64,000 bases of DNA from Nothopassalora personata (GCA_033816765.1 CM066289.1:1364001-1428000), one strand, 5' to 3'. Shown: positions 42,022 to 52,429, numbered from the stretch's first letter. Made by a program: numbers and translations. Notes: generated from the letters alone by a model not told the origin.

Positions 42022-43701
42022 TCATCGTGGCGGTAGCTGGTTTTCGGCCAGACCGATAGTGTAATAATCGTTTCTTGGGGGAATTGTCTTCGCCCGCCCA
42101 CGATGATCCGCAGTCCAATGCAAGCCCGGCGTTGGAACTACTTTACGCATACCATTGAAATGGTCCCTATCTGGTCGGAGGCCAGTATCGCTAGCAGGCG
42201 TGATCCTCGCACGGATTTCGTCTGGCGTTGGCCTACGCTCTGGCGCGAACTCGAGACAGTCCCACATGAGGTTCATGAGGTTCGTGTGATATGGCGCGCC
42301 AGGAATGGGCCCGGTTGGGTCTGGTGGTGGACGTGGTCCGTCCCTTGACCCGGCTGGTACGCTGAAGTGCAGCTGTGGTGGATCGGAGAGGCGATACACG
42401 AGGCAGTATATCACCATTCCGATTTGATAGACATTTGTGGCGGAGCCTAGCAGAGGGGCATCGTGAAAGAATCTGTCGTTGCGGTTGATCCAGTTGTGTT
42501 GTTCAGGCGCGTAGAATCCTGGAGTGCCAGGACCGCGATAGGCTCGGGGATTGTTCTCCACTGGGTCAGCAGTATTGGCCTCACATGCCAGCCCATAATC
42601 GCCAAGTTGAGGTTGTGGGTAGAGCCTCCATTGTGCTCCAGGGCCTATCTGCGGATCCGAGAGGAACACATTCTGCGGCTTGATATCTCGGTGCACGATT
42701 GTCTGCCATGCCGCAAGTCGGCCACCGGTCTCTGCGCCTTGTTCCATCTAAGGTTGGCGTATGTCAGCATACTCTTCTGCGCAATGAAGCTCAAAGCCGT
42801 GGGGCTGAATCCCGCATCTGTCCGTGGAATCACTTACCACACGCGCTGCTCGAGCCAGGCTGTCGAAGACGTACCACTAGAGGTGCGACATGTCAGCCGT
42901 GCTATACACACGGAGCCCGAGGACTCCAAGCAAAAAGTGGCCAAAGCCTCTGAGACGGCCTCAACCAGGAGAACTCTTACAATAAAAGGTTCCGGTAATT
43001 TCACATCAGGGATGGCAGCCCAGCCATCTGTAGCATCGTCTTCAGCCTCGTCGTATAATTCAGTCGTGAAATCGTCGAACAATTTGTATCGTGTAACGTT
43101 CAATTCTGGAAATTGCTCCGGACTGCGATAATAGTCGATCATATCGGCCAGTGTTCCCCTGGAGCAGAATTGCAGATACAACCTATACCACCACTGCTGC
43201 TGGTCCACTCCGCTCCACCAACGACACTCATTGATAGCAGGCGAGTTTCGCGCTGTGAGTAATCGATGTACCACCTCTTCCATATGACGATTATGGACTA
43301 TTCCGGCGTTGAAGTCGCGATGCCCTTGTGCGGTATATGGGCCATCCCATGAAGTCGGATCGTACCAAATATTTTTGTCGCACAGAGCCTCCTTGACAGT
43401 TACGCGGTCCTGTACCGTGTTTGCTACGGTGTCGACTCCTAGCATCAGGCCAACAAGAGAGAAGCCACCCGACTAGTTGTAGTATATGTTAGCTTGTCCT
43501 TGTCAATATGATCAAGCGATCACGCACTCCTGTCGGCCAGCATCCTTCCCATCGCACGTTGGCTTGTACCAGCTGTCCAAGGCCGTTTCGCAATCCGGCG
43601 TCGTTGAGAAAGCGCTCTTGACGTTCGGTCGCTGTTTCGTCGTCATCCTGCTGTGCCACGTTCAATATACCTCGTCGAGCGCCTGCCACCCCAGCAGCCA
43701 T
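42022..43701 (-). CDS. Protein kinase domain protein, four exons
   Basis: Fungal Ser/Thr-type kinase, 476 aa. Exons on the minus strand: 43528-43701, 42981-43472, 42838-42876 (only 39 nt) and 42022-42747; introns of 55, 104 and 90 nt. The joins give PTG/SGGFSLV, EPFI/WYVFDSL and RAARV/MEQGAE, a continuous kinase chain. Gly-rich loop near 60-65, ATP-binding Lys in VTVKEA (about K85), helix-C Glu in RHMEEVVHRL, catalytic loop HRDIKPQN (Asp256), metal motif DYG (Asp285) instead of DFG, and activation-segment end GTPGFYAPEQ. The catalytic residues are all present, so activity is plausible. I cannot assign a subfamily. The C-terminal 60 residues fall outside the kinase domain. Donor 1 is the weaker GTGCGT. 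Confidence 0.82.
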
Positions 43702-44396
43702 TGTTCCGCCAGGTCTACGGTACACGATGCGACACGATGTAGAGAAGGGACAAGACAGGGTCGTGAGTAGCAATCCGACGACATGAGATCTCTTTGTCTT
43801 CATCGGCAGATACAGGTGCCCTTTGTCTTTCCGCATCCAGCTAGCACAATGCAGTCTTGGGAAGCTGCACAGACTGTATCGTACTGCCAGGAGCAAGTGT
43901 GACGCACGAGAATCACTGCGTTACAATGTGTTATCGCAATTGGAGGTATCGAAGATGGCGGTGCTTGCTTTAATCTGCCTGAGTACAGTGAATACTTCCA
44001 CCCGATGAATACGGCTTTTCAAGTGGACTGCAACCTTGAAGGATGCCGCCTATTGCAAGCAAGCTGAGAGGGCTCTCGAGACCCCAATCTTGACCAAGTG
44101 AACAGCTTCTACGCTCGTCCACATCGATGGTTGGAGCAGACCAATTCCAAGTCCGGGGTGAATGAAGTTGGCGTCGAGCGTCGAGCGTCGAGCGTCGACT
44201 CTGCACGCGACACGACGCGACTCGCACAGGCGGTTCCCTCCTTCAAGAAGCGCACTTTCGCCTCCAATAGCTGCACCGAGAGGACAAGCATCACGGCAGA
44301 TCGCATTTCAGGCCAGCAGCACGCTTGGAGATACTCAGCAGTTCCGTTTGTTCGACACCCTTCCACGGTACTCAAATCACTCGAGTCTTCATCACC
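43702..44396. other. Divergent promoter, kinase / small basic protein
   Basis: Between two start codons facing away from each other. Carries four copies of GCGTCGA (44171-44198). No gene supported. Confidence 0.5.
44171..44198. repeat. Four tandem heptamers, GCGTCGA
   Basis: Exact fourfold repeat of a 7-bp unit about 200 bp before the ATG at 44397. Each unit contains TCGA and the junctions are CpG-rich. May be a binding-site array or a minisatellite. Confidence 0.9.
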
Positions 44397-44761
44397 ATGG
44401 TAAGTCGGTCGCGCGGTTTCCGGCCTTCTGACTTGCTAACACGAGACAGTCCAGAGCTATTCGACAAGCGAAGACTACCAGCAAGGGCGACAAACCCAGC
44501 TCCAAGGTCGCTGGTCCACAGAAGAAGAGTCCCGACAAGACACAAAAGATTGGCTCGAAGAACAAGTCCAATAAGAAGCAGCTCGTGGCCACCCGGAACA
44601 TGTCTACTGCCAGAGTGCAGAAGAATAAGAAGCCAGTGAGCATCCTTGGTGCATTCAACCAAAGGTTGGTAAATGCTCAGAAGAAGTCTGCAGCGCAGCG
44701 GAAGAGAGCAGCTGTGATGGCATCAACGGAGATCAGCCGACCAGCCTGGGGAAGTTATTAA
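44397..44761 (+). CDS. Small Lys-rich basic protein with ATG-only first exon
   Basis: Unrecognised 104-aa protein. Exon 1 is just the start codon (44397-44399); a 50-nt intron follows (donor GTAAGT, branch TTGCTAAC, acceptor GACAG), then exon 2, 44450-44761, in frame: MSRAIRQAKTTSKG and so on. The splice signals are near-consensus. The chain is very basic, with many Lys, Ser and Gln (KKSPDKTQKIGSKNKSNKKQ), and ends in RPAWGSY. Composition suggests a nuclear or ribosome-associated protein, but no domain is visible. The upstream bases ATCACC are a good initiation context. Confidence 0.6.
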
Positions 44762-45075
44762 ACTGTGCATCGGTGCCGGATGAGTCGTATCGCTGTCGGA
44801 AATGTGCAGAGGAATGTCCAGAAGGTGGCAAATCTCGTCTCCTGCAGTAAGGCTTTGTCCAGGCGAGTGTGCTGGCTACATGGTTAGCCAATAGATAGAG
44901 TAGAGCGATGACACAATGAAAGGCTTTGGGGCATGATGACCAAGCTCATCTCTATGCAAGCGACCATGACAATTGCACATCTTGCCCCGCGTGCAATGCC
45001 TTTGATCGTGTCACATGCTTGCCACCGGGTTGTCAGTAGCCAACCGGACAAAGCCTCCGCTGCATGAATCGGTCC
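44762..45075. other. Convergent 3' flanks, no gene
   Basis: Between the stop of the small basic protein gene and the stop of the Pmp3-like gene. Nothing coding seen. Confidence 0.5.
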
Positions 45076-45663
45076 CTAGCCGTGAGATTGTTCAGATGTC
45101 CAGTACTGACGGTGTGGTAGGCCATACCCATCTCTATCGACCGCTACAGCATGTCGATGATCGCACTGAACGCGTCCCTGGCCTTGGCTCGACATCCTGC
45201 TCGCATTCGTTCCTGCCCTCCTCAAGCCAGAACCCTGTGTCTGCACCATCTCACCTTCCTTCGCACCCCTCCGTCGACTGGTCCTCCTGCTGCTCCGCCG
45301 CTTCGGGTCGCCATGTTCTTTCCGCCACAGCCTATCGACTTCCGCATTGCTTGCACCGCCGTTCAAGACATACTCGGAGTGGATCATGGACTTGGCACCA
45401 CCGGGGTAGCGACCTTTCTGGACCTGCTGGAAGGTTCAGTAAGATACATTCTGTGATTTGCGTCTTTATTGTACCTTTCTCCTGCGATGAAAGTACACGC
45501 TAGTAATGTAGAAGCCATGAACGTGCGAGGGAATGACAGCCAGCAGGAACAATGCACAATTTAGCATGCAATCGAACGACGGACCGCATAGTATTGCGAC
45601 AGCCACGGGCGGGAAGATGATGTTGATGCATGTGAGCAGTATGCGGAAGAGCAGGCCGCGCAT
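45076..45663 (-). CDS. Pmp3 / UPF0057 stress-related membrane proteolipid with long tail
   Basis: Two-pass membrane peptide of the Pmp3/RCI2 family, which sustains membrane potential and salt tolerance in yeast. Exons: 45475-45663 and 45076-45423; intron 51 nt (GTACAA, TTACTGAAC, CAG). The family core is PPVAVAILCGPSFDCMLNCA followed by IPSHVHGFYITSVYF, two hydrophobic helices with a short turn. After the core comes RRRK/VQKGRYPGG and a basic, Ser/Arg-rich tail, giving about 178 aa against 55 for yeast Pmp3; tailed versions are common in moulds. The acceptor is a CAGCAG tandem, so one extra Gln may be included. The C-terminal 60 residues are less certain, since a further intron is possible (GTATGG near 45124). 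Start ATG at 45663. Confidence 0.78.
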
Positions 45664-45828
45664 TGTTGGGGTTGAAGGGAAGTGGACTGAACAGCTACGA
45701 GGTTGGTGGTGGCAAGAAGGAACGCAGCATTGCAAGGGAAATGTGTGGATGATGAAGGTGAGAAGAAGATAGTGCACAGATATCTGACTTGCATACCGTG
45801 CACGCTCAGCTCGCTTGAATGCTTGACG

Positions 45829-45852
45829 ATAATAATAATTATTATTATTATA
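45829..45852. repeat. AT-only (ATA/ATT)n palindromic tract
   Basis: Twenty-four A/T bases; the inner 16 (45831-45846) are a perfect palindrome, AATAATAATTATTATT. Could form a cruciform or act as nucleosome-poor promoter DNA. Confidence 0.85.
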
Positions 45853-46101
45853 GTCCAGGCACTAGAACAAGACAAGGGTTCTCGGCAAGGAAACTGCGGT
45901 GGGTGGTCGATGATGCACTACGGGATGTTGCTTCAGAAACGGAGCTCGCAATAACATTGAACCCCCCTTGCCCCCCTCTCCCCACCCCCGCCGGCTATCC
46001 ACTGAGTACCTTTTTAGGCAAAAGACGCAGTGCACCACCAAACGCCCACATTATCACATGACAGCCCCTCGTCGCGTCTCCCATTGCTGGAGAAATTATT
46101 T

Positions 46102-46112
46102 CCCCCCCCCCC
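46102..46112. repeat. Poly-C run (11 nt)
   Basis: Eleven C residues, about 180 bp before the L-arabinitol dehydrogenase start, in a pyrimidine-rich promoter or leader. Confidence 0.85.
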
Positions 46113-46294
46113 TCTCACCTTAACGTTGCGCGCGTGCCTCACTCAGTGCCGGGAAAATATGTAAAGCAGCTGCCCTTCAGTGCTCAAGCACGTCTTCCTG
46201 TTCCTGTCGCGTCTTCCAGCTACAGCACACATTGGCTGCCTCGCTCAAGGACGAAGAATACTTACCAAGGAGCAAGCTCAGCGAGAACCTGACC

Positions 46295-47477
46295 ATGTCT
46301 GCCACCGCGACGACGACGACCATTGCGCCGTCGAAAGCGAACATTGGCGTATACACGAACCCAGCCCACCATCTATGGGTCGCCGACGCACTGCCCAAGT
46401 CCGAAGGAATTGCAAACGGCGCGGACCTGAAGCCCGGCGAGATCACAGTCGCCATCAAGAGCACTGGCATTTGCGGGTACGTCCGATGCTCGCGAGAAGC
46501 ATTGCACAGCCCGTTCTGACCCGTCCCTCAGATCAGACGTCCACTTCTGGCACGCCGGCTGCATAGGCCCCATGATCGTCGAAGGCGACCACATCCTCGG
46601 CCACGAATCCGCCGGTGTCGTCGTAGCCACGCACCCCTCGGTCACGTCCCACGCCGTCGGCGACCGCGTCGCAGTCGAGCCCAACATCATCTGCGGCGAA
46701 TGCGAGCCCTGCCTGACGGGGAAGTACAACGGCTGCGTCCGAGTCGAGTTCCGATCCACCCCTCCCATTCCCGGTCTGCTCAGAAGATATGTGAACCACC
46801 CAGCGGTATGGTGCCACAAGATCGGCGACATGAGCTACGAAGACGGTGCACTGCTTGAGCCGCTCTCGGTGGCGTTGGCGGGTATCCAACGAGCAAACAT
46901 CACACTGGGAGACAGCGTCTTGGTGTGTGGTGCCGGACCTATTGGTCTGGTGACTCTGGCTTGCGTGAAAGCTGCTGGCGCGGAACCCATTGTCATCACA
47001 GACATTGACGAGGGACGTCTGAAGTTCGCGAAAGAGTTCTGCCCGGGTGTACGAACGCACAAGGTCGAGTTCAGCCATACGCCCGAGCAGTTCGCGGCGA
47101 GCGTCGTGGGGCTGGCAGATGGTGTTGAGCCAGCGGTCGTGATGGAGTGCACCGGTGTTGAGTCCTCGATAGCGGGCGCCATCCATGCCGCGAAGTTTGG
47201 TGGAAAGGTGTTTGTGATCGGTGTTGGTCGTCCGGAGATCAAGATCCCATTCATGAGGTTAAGCACGAGGGAGGTCGATCTGCAATTCCAGTACCGCTAT
47301 GCGAACACTTGGCCACGGGCGATCCGGTTATTGAGAGGAAAGATTTTGGACTTGAGCAAGTTGGTCACCCATAGGTTTAAGTTGGAGGATGCGGTTAGTG
47401 CGTTCGAGGTTGCTGCGGATCCTAAACAGGGTGGTATCAAGGTGATGATTCAGAGCATGGAGGAAGGAGAGAAGTGA
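46295..47477 (+). CDS. L-arabinitol 4-dehydrogenase
   Basis: Zinc-dependent, NAD-linked polyol dehydrogenase of the MDR family, 375 aa, cytosolic; oxidises L-arabinitol to L-xylulose in fungal L-arabinose catabolism. Exons 46295-46476 and 46532-47477, intron 55 nt, joined at [12 protein letters not shown]. Catalytic zinc ligands are the Cys of ICGSD and the His/Glu of GHESAG; the structural zinc Cys cluster is [15 protein letters not shown]; the Rossmann loop is CGAGPIGL. The sequence between, notably [16 protein letters not shown] and [18 protein letters not shown], is closer to fungal L-arabinitol dehydrogenases than to xylitol or sorbitol dehydrogenases as I remember them. The substrate call is good but not proven. 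Confidence 0.88.
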
Positions 47478-47835
47478 GCACATTGTATTGGCGGTTGGCT
47501 TTGGGTCTCGCTGTTCTATTCTTGTAGTTGGGCAAGCCCTTGCGCCATGGTGCGAGGTATAGAAGTTCTTAGTGGCGAAGTAGGCATGAATGAAGTGCTC
47601 GAAGGAAAGAGAACGGGGGTCTAGAGAGAAAGTGATTCTTAACTTCGTCAAAACAATACGAAATGTTAAACAAAAAGCAGAAAACTCAACACACGTCGTC
47701 ACAACCGTTCGGAAGCGCTACCATCACGATGTCTCCAGATCAAGACGACCTGTTCCACAAGTCAACAAGCTTCAGTAACCGGACGATGAATTGTTGTCAC
47801 CACCACATCCGCTCCAACCCAACAACAAATCCTCC
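47478..47835. other. Convergent 3' flanks, no gene
   Basis: Between the stop codons of the L-arabinitol dehydrogenase (+) and the unknown protein (-). A-rich in places (AAACAAAAAGCAGAAAA near 47667). Nothing coding seen. Confidence 0.5.
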
Positions 47836-49818
47836 CTACACCATATCATCCTCCACCATCCCCTCAACAAAACAAGCCCAAGCATCAATCTTCTTACCAC
47901 TCCCCGCCCTTAAGGGCACGCACCTCATAACCAACACATCCTCATCCCACGCCACCTCACACCTAAACTCCCCCCCTGCCACCGTCTTCTTCGCAACCTG
48001 CGAAATGAGAGCCTGCTTGAATGCTTCCGCCGCCTCACTACGCCCATGCCCCTTCCCCGTCTCATACCAATCGTGATAAAGCCTCTGACTCACCCACGGA
48101 AGACGAATACTCGCCGGCATCCCGTTATCGTGGAAGCTGGTAGGTTCTAGAATGATGAAGTCGGAGTGCTTATCTTTGATCGTTTCGAGCTCGGTGAGGA
48201 GGGACAGGGTAGCATCCGTAGCGGTCTCGTGAATGAGAGAGTCGAAGTGAGGCGTGATTGTTTCGATTGTATCCGAGATGAGAGCGGTGGCTTGGAGTTC
48301 GTCTGCTATCGCGACCCAGTCTATGTCAGGAGACTCAAGAGGTGCTGGGGAGGTAGGCACGACTTCTATATCGGAGGCGTCGTGATCGAGAGCAGCTGCA
48401 AGCTCAGCGAGGGCTGCGCGGGCGAAGGAAGCTGTCACGTCGACTTCAGCGGAGAGAAGGAACTTCCGTGCTCCTGTCTTGCGCATTACGACTTGGTTCG
48501 CGCATTGCAGCATTACTTTGCAACTGGAACTGAAGCTATTCGGAGCCTCGACGCGGAGCGTGCATTCTACTTCTGTGCCGTAGGGCACGCTGAGGAAACT
48601 GCATGCGCCTACTGCGACGAGGTTTGCACCGCTGCGGTAGTTTTTGGAGACGTAGCGGACGGGGGAGCGGTGGACTGAGGGATCTGTCAGGGCGATGCCA
48701 CCGAAGGAGACGTTGGCGGGTGGGATGTGCTTCTTTGCGTTGAGGTGAGTTGGAAAGTCGCGGGCGAACTCTGCCTCAAGGATGACTTTTCGGTCGGTTG
48801 AGTGCTCGTGGTCACTGAGGAAGCGCTCGTTCGGTTGAGAGTATAACGTCGATGCAGAGGTCAGCGTCGGGAGCGATACCGACGAGAAAGAGCCAATAGT
48901 CTCATCGTCTGGAATGTCGTCGACGTCCCACCAATGCTTCCTCACATCCTTCTGCACCAACCGCGACTTGGCCAGAGCGCTCACCAACAGGTCTAGCTGT
49001 GCGGGCTGGACCTTGAAGCTCCTCTTCTTTGGTATAGGTCGACGATTGCCAACATAAACCTGACTCAGGGGTCGAGATGGTGCTTTAGGAGTCGGCAAGT
49101 CGTCCTCGACACGCTCGGTAGTCTCAGGCTTATGCTGCTCAGGAAATGTTGGGCTTCCTTGCGGGCTTGACAGGAAGATCTTCGACTTTCTCACATCGAT
49201 CGGTGCGAAGAAGATCTCGAGGCCTCTCGACTGCCTCCTGCGACGTGTTGATGAAGTTGAGGAGCTGCTCTCGTTGCGCGCATGGCGGGTTTCTGCGTCG
49301 ATGGTCAGAGCGCCAATGGGGTGCGAAAGTGGGACTTCGGATGCTTTCGAGGCGGGTGGTCTGGCTACTACTTGTGCCTCGAATTCTGCGACTCTTTCCT
49401 TGACGCTAATCGCGGAGTCGTTGGAGCCGACGCTGTGCGGACTGTCACTTCGTGCATTGGGAGGCGAGTACGCTACTGGCTGGAGCAGCTCGACAACTGT
49501 TTCGGGTTGCGGTGCTGGCTCACTGCTGGGCTCGCTTTCCCATGGCGAAGACTTCGGGAAGACAGCCACTGGACTGCTATTATTCCATGATGCGTTTCCA
49601 GAGTGCGTAAAGACCTCGGCGCTTGGATCATGCTCTTCAGGTTGCTGGCTGTGGTTGTTGAGCGTTGCGATACGCACTGTTTTCTTGCCGTTAGATCGTC
49701 GCTTCGTGTCGTTGTTGTTCGCGCCATAATCCATTACATGCACGGGAGAGGCCTCGCCACTATCACGTCTCCCTAGGAGCTGCGCTGCAGAGGCAACCGA
49801 GTAACTTTCGCCCCTCAT
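47836..49818 (-). CDS. Uncharacterised fungal protein, 660 aa
   Basis: I do not recognise a domain. One exon with ATG at 49818. The N-terminal 230 residues are disordered, rich in Ser, Pro, Glu and Arg. From about 235 onward the chain looks folded: KVQPAQLDLLVSALAKSRLV, KHWWDVDDIPDDE, then KVILEAEFARDFPTHLNAKK, a strand-rich central part with SVPYGTEVECTLRVEAPN and a C-terminal helical segment ending in KKIDAWACFVEGMVEDDMV. No signal peptide or membrane segment. The length without stops, and a shift from disordered to ordered composition, support a real gene; the function is unknown. Confidence 0.72.
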   Translation of the reverse strand: MRGESYSVASAAQLLGRRDSGEASPVHVMDYGANNNDTKRRSNGKKTVRIATLNNHSQQPEEHDPSAEVFTHSGNASWNNSSPVAVFPKSSPWESEPSSEPAPQPETVVELLQPVAYSPPNARSDSPHSVGSNDSAISVKERVAEFEAQVVARPPASKASEVPLSHPIGALTIDAETRHARNESSSSTSSTRRRRQSRGLEIFFAPIDVRKSKIFLSSPQGSPTFPEQHKPETTERVEDDLPTPKAPSRPLSQVYVGNRRPIPKKRSFKVQPAQLDLLVSALAKSRLVQKDVRKHWWDVDDIPDDETIGSFSSVSLPTLTSASTLYSQPNERFLSDHEHSTDRKVILEAEFARDFPTHLNAKKHIPPANVSFGGIALTDPSVHRSPVRYVSKNYRSGANLVAVGACSFLSVPYGTEVECTLRVEAPNSFSSSCKVMLQCANQVVMRKTGARKFLLSAEVDVTASFARAALAELAAALDHDASDIEVVPTSPAPLESPDIDWVAIADELQATALISDTIETITPHFDSLIHETATDATLSLLTELETIKDKHSDFIILEPTSFHDNGMPASIRLPWVSQRLYHDWYETGKGHGRSEAAEAFKQALISQVAKKTVAGGEFRCEVAWDEDVLVMRCVPLRAGSGKKIDAWACFVEGMVEDDMV

Positions 49819-50466
49819 TGTGCTGGCTTCGATTGTCCTTGGGAAGCGGAATGCTGCGCGGCTAATGTATGTCTGTCGTTACTGACCTGCAGTGTCTATG
49901 TTATGAAACGTGTAGAACGCGTGTCTCAGACGTGGTCTCGAGCGAATTTCTGACTGGAATATGGTCAGCGCAGATTGAATACAAACATGGCATGAAACGA
50001 GACTTGAACACTGAACATCGTGCTTTTCAAAGCGTGGTGTCTTTTGTTCATCTGGTCATGGCGTAAAATGACGGTGGTGAACAACAATGACAAGACTCGG
50101 CGCTGAAAGGGAAAAGAATAGCAACACAAACAAAGGTCGAAAGAGGCTCGTGTCCGTCAACAATGAAAGCCAGGGGCGAAGTAGGATCTCGATGATACCC
50201 CAAGTCTAGTCATCGAAGCGTTGGCGCCGTTATGAATCGTTTCGTCCATGCATCTCGAGCGCCGTCGCTGATGCTACTGATAGCTGTATGAATAGATGGA
50301 ACCCGCCGCAGGCCATATGAATGTGGAGAGCGAAGTCGCATGATGCCCTCCCCTGAAAGCAGAGTATGTAGTACGACCTTCGCAATAGCAACCGAGCTAC
50401 GTGAACGAAGGCCGTTCAGTGCAGCTGTCCTTAGTAGACTGCAATGTTCGAGTTGCGCTTCTCCAG
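49819..50466. other. Intergenic, 3' side of Dsk2
   Basis: Upstream region of the 660-aa unknown gene and 3' flank of the ubiquilin gene. No gene or structured element seen. Confidence 0.5.
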
Positions 50467-51822
50467 CTAATTAGAGAGAAGGTATTCCACCGCACCTTGC
50501 ACACTACCTCCACTTCTTCGCAGGGCTTGGACGTTTCTGTCGAAGTCGTAGAATCCCATGTCGTTCAGAGATCGCAATTGTGACTCGTAGCGCTCTTCGG
50601 GAGGCCGCGTGTCTGCAGGTGCCGGAGGCTCGGTTGGTGCTCCAAATCCGACACCCATGGCACCGAACGGGTTGAAACCACCGGCACCAGCGCCTTCAAC
50701 TCCCGCGCCACCGCCCATACCACCGCCCATCAACCGCATAGCATTCTGCATCATCTCTGGATTTTGCATCATCTGTTGCGCCATTTGCGTAAACGAGTTC
50801 GCCTGTCCGTCCTGCCCTTGACTTCCGAAGAGATTGCCGAATGCATTCTGTTGACCAGCCGCGCCAGCACCTGCCGTGTTGCCGCCTGCCTGTGCACCAC
50901 CAGTCGGGCTCGCGTTACCACCGGCACCTGGAAATAGAGCCGCGAACGGGTTCGCAGCACCGCCTGCACCTGCCTGACCGAATGATGCAAATGGATTACG
51001 AGGCGCATCTGTAGCGGACGAGTTTGAGCCTGTAGTGCCTTCGTTGTTGCCACCTTCTGTTGCCGGTGTTGTGTCAGTCTGCCCTGGCATGGGAAAAGCA
51101 CCCCCGCCTTCAGCCCCGGCCTGATCCATTGCGCGCTGCATATTCATATGCATCCGAATCATGTCCGGGTTCAGCATCATGCGGCGCATCTCGGGATTTT
51201 CGATCGCAGCTCGCGCCATCGGGTTGTCTCTGATCATTGGATTATTTCTAAGCATGTCTAATACGGCGGGATTATTCATGGCTTCATTCATCTGCTGTGC
51301 GAAGTGCGGATCTGAAAGCAGTCTAAGCATTTGGTCCGGGTTGGGCGGCGCACCCATGCCGCCATCTGCGCCGAACATATCCGCACCGGGTAAGCCATGG
51401 AATCCGGCGTAACGAGCGCCGGTCAGCTGTGCAAGAGGATTGCCCGCGCCAGTTCCAGCTGCAATGTTGGAAGGCACATTCGAGGCAGGTTGACCAGCTC
51501 CAGGCGGCACTGCGGCACCACCTTGACTTGCGGGGTCCTGTCTCTGATTGCTCGCCGCGCTCTTGACCAAGTGTACTGTATTGCCGTCCTTGATCTTGCA
51601 GCTGGCTATTGTGTCGGCGTCCTTCAGCACTCGTCCACTGTAGATGAGTCGTTGTCGTTCTGGTGGGGTGTCTGCGAATTCTGATGTGGAGATCTTCAGC
51701 TTGAGGTCGCCGACGGTCATGGACTGAGGCACAGTGACAACGTGCTTCGCGTCGGAGGAAGACTTGATGTTGAATGTAATTTGCTGCTCGGCGGCATCTC
51801 CGTCAGTGTTACCGTCGGCCAT
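50467..51822 (-). CDS. DSK2: Ubiquilin-type shuttle factor Dsk2
   Basis: Proteasome shuttle of the ubiquilin family, 451 aa, one exon. An N-terminal ubiquitin-like domain (about 14-88: ITFNIKSSSDAKHVVTVPQS, ERQRLIYSGRVLKD) contacts the proteasome. The central STI1-type repeats are rich in Met, Asn and Pro (NNPAVLDMLRNNPMIRDNPM). A C-terminal UBA domain (about 408-450: YESQLRSLNDMGFYDFDRNV, ending GAVEYLLSN) binds ubiquitin chains. A Gly/Ala/Asn-rich linker of about 150 residues precedes the UBA and may drive condensation, as in other ubiquilins. The start is the ATG at 51822; the frame extends 71 codons upstream, unlike the family. It is divergent from the quinone oxidoreductase. Confidence 0.95.
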   Translation of the reverse strand: MADGNTDGDAAEQQITFNIKSSSDAKHVVTVPQSMTVGDLKLKISTSEFADTPPERQRLIYSGRVLKDADTIASCKIKDGNTVHLVKSAASNQRQDPASQGGAAVPPGAGQPASNVPSNIAAGTGAGNPLAQLTGARYAGFHGLPGADMFGADGGMGAPPNPDQMLRLLSDPHFAQQMNEAMNNPAVLDMLRNNPMIRDNPMARAAIENPEMRRMMLNPDMIRMHMNMQRAMDQAGAEGGGAFPMPGQTDTTPATEGGNNEGTTGSNSSATDAPRNPFASFGQAGAGGAANPFAALFPGAGGNASPTGGAQAGGNTAGAGAAGQQNAFGNLFGSQGQDGQANSFTQMAQQMMQNPEMMQNAMRLMGGGMGGGAGVEGAGAGGFNPFGAMGVGFGAPTEPPAPADTRPPEERYESQLRSLNDMGFYDFDRNVQALRRSGGSVQGAVEYLLSN

Positions 51823-52429
51823 GGTGACCAGCAGCGGGCGCAATGTTGGGTGGTATTCGCGATGCCTATCGTCGTCCGAGACTTTGATTTGCCGGGTATT
51901 GATAGCAAAGTCGTATGGAGATATGACTTCAAGTGGTCTAGGTGTCCTCAGCAGTTGTCGCAGAGACGGAAGGTAAGAGAAGCGCTTGGAGTTGAGCACA
52001 TGCACGGTTCCTGAGGCGAACCTATGACGACTCACTCATCAGCCGGCCGGCTCAACTACGGCACATAGCACTTCTTGAGCTGTGACATTCACTTGCTCCT
52101 CATGCAACATCGATATTCAGAGCGAAGTAAGATTTATGTTCTGAAATTGGAGCAGCACACTGTGGACAAATAGAATGGCAGATGTGGCACCGACGGCAGG
52201 ACTCAGAAACGGCCATAAAAACACATGCTACAGCATGGACCCTGCCTTGTCCCCACGTGAGACCCCAGCACCTCATTGACTAGCCGGATGAGAGAGACCG
52301 CGAGCCTCGGTATGTGTCCATCGCTACCCTCACGACACGAACGACTCGTTCTCTCTACATACTCTACCTCCATGGCATTGTGAGTCTCTTGACGCATACC
52401 ATTCACTCCGTTCCCTTTCCACCACAACC
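51823..52429. other. Divergent promoter, Dsk2 / quinone oxidoreductase
   Basis: 607 bp between two start codons facing away from each other. A 71-codon in-frame extension of the Dsk2 frame lies here and is probably untranslated. No TATA box recognised. Confidence 0.5.

Larger units (their letters stand above)
45664..46294. other. Divergent promoter, Pmp3-like / L-arabinitol dehydrogenase
   Basis: 631 bp between two start codons facing away from each other. Contains an AT-only tract (45829-45852) and an 11-nt C run (46102-46112). No coding sequence supported. Confidence 0.5.
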
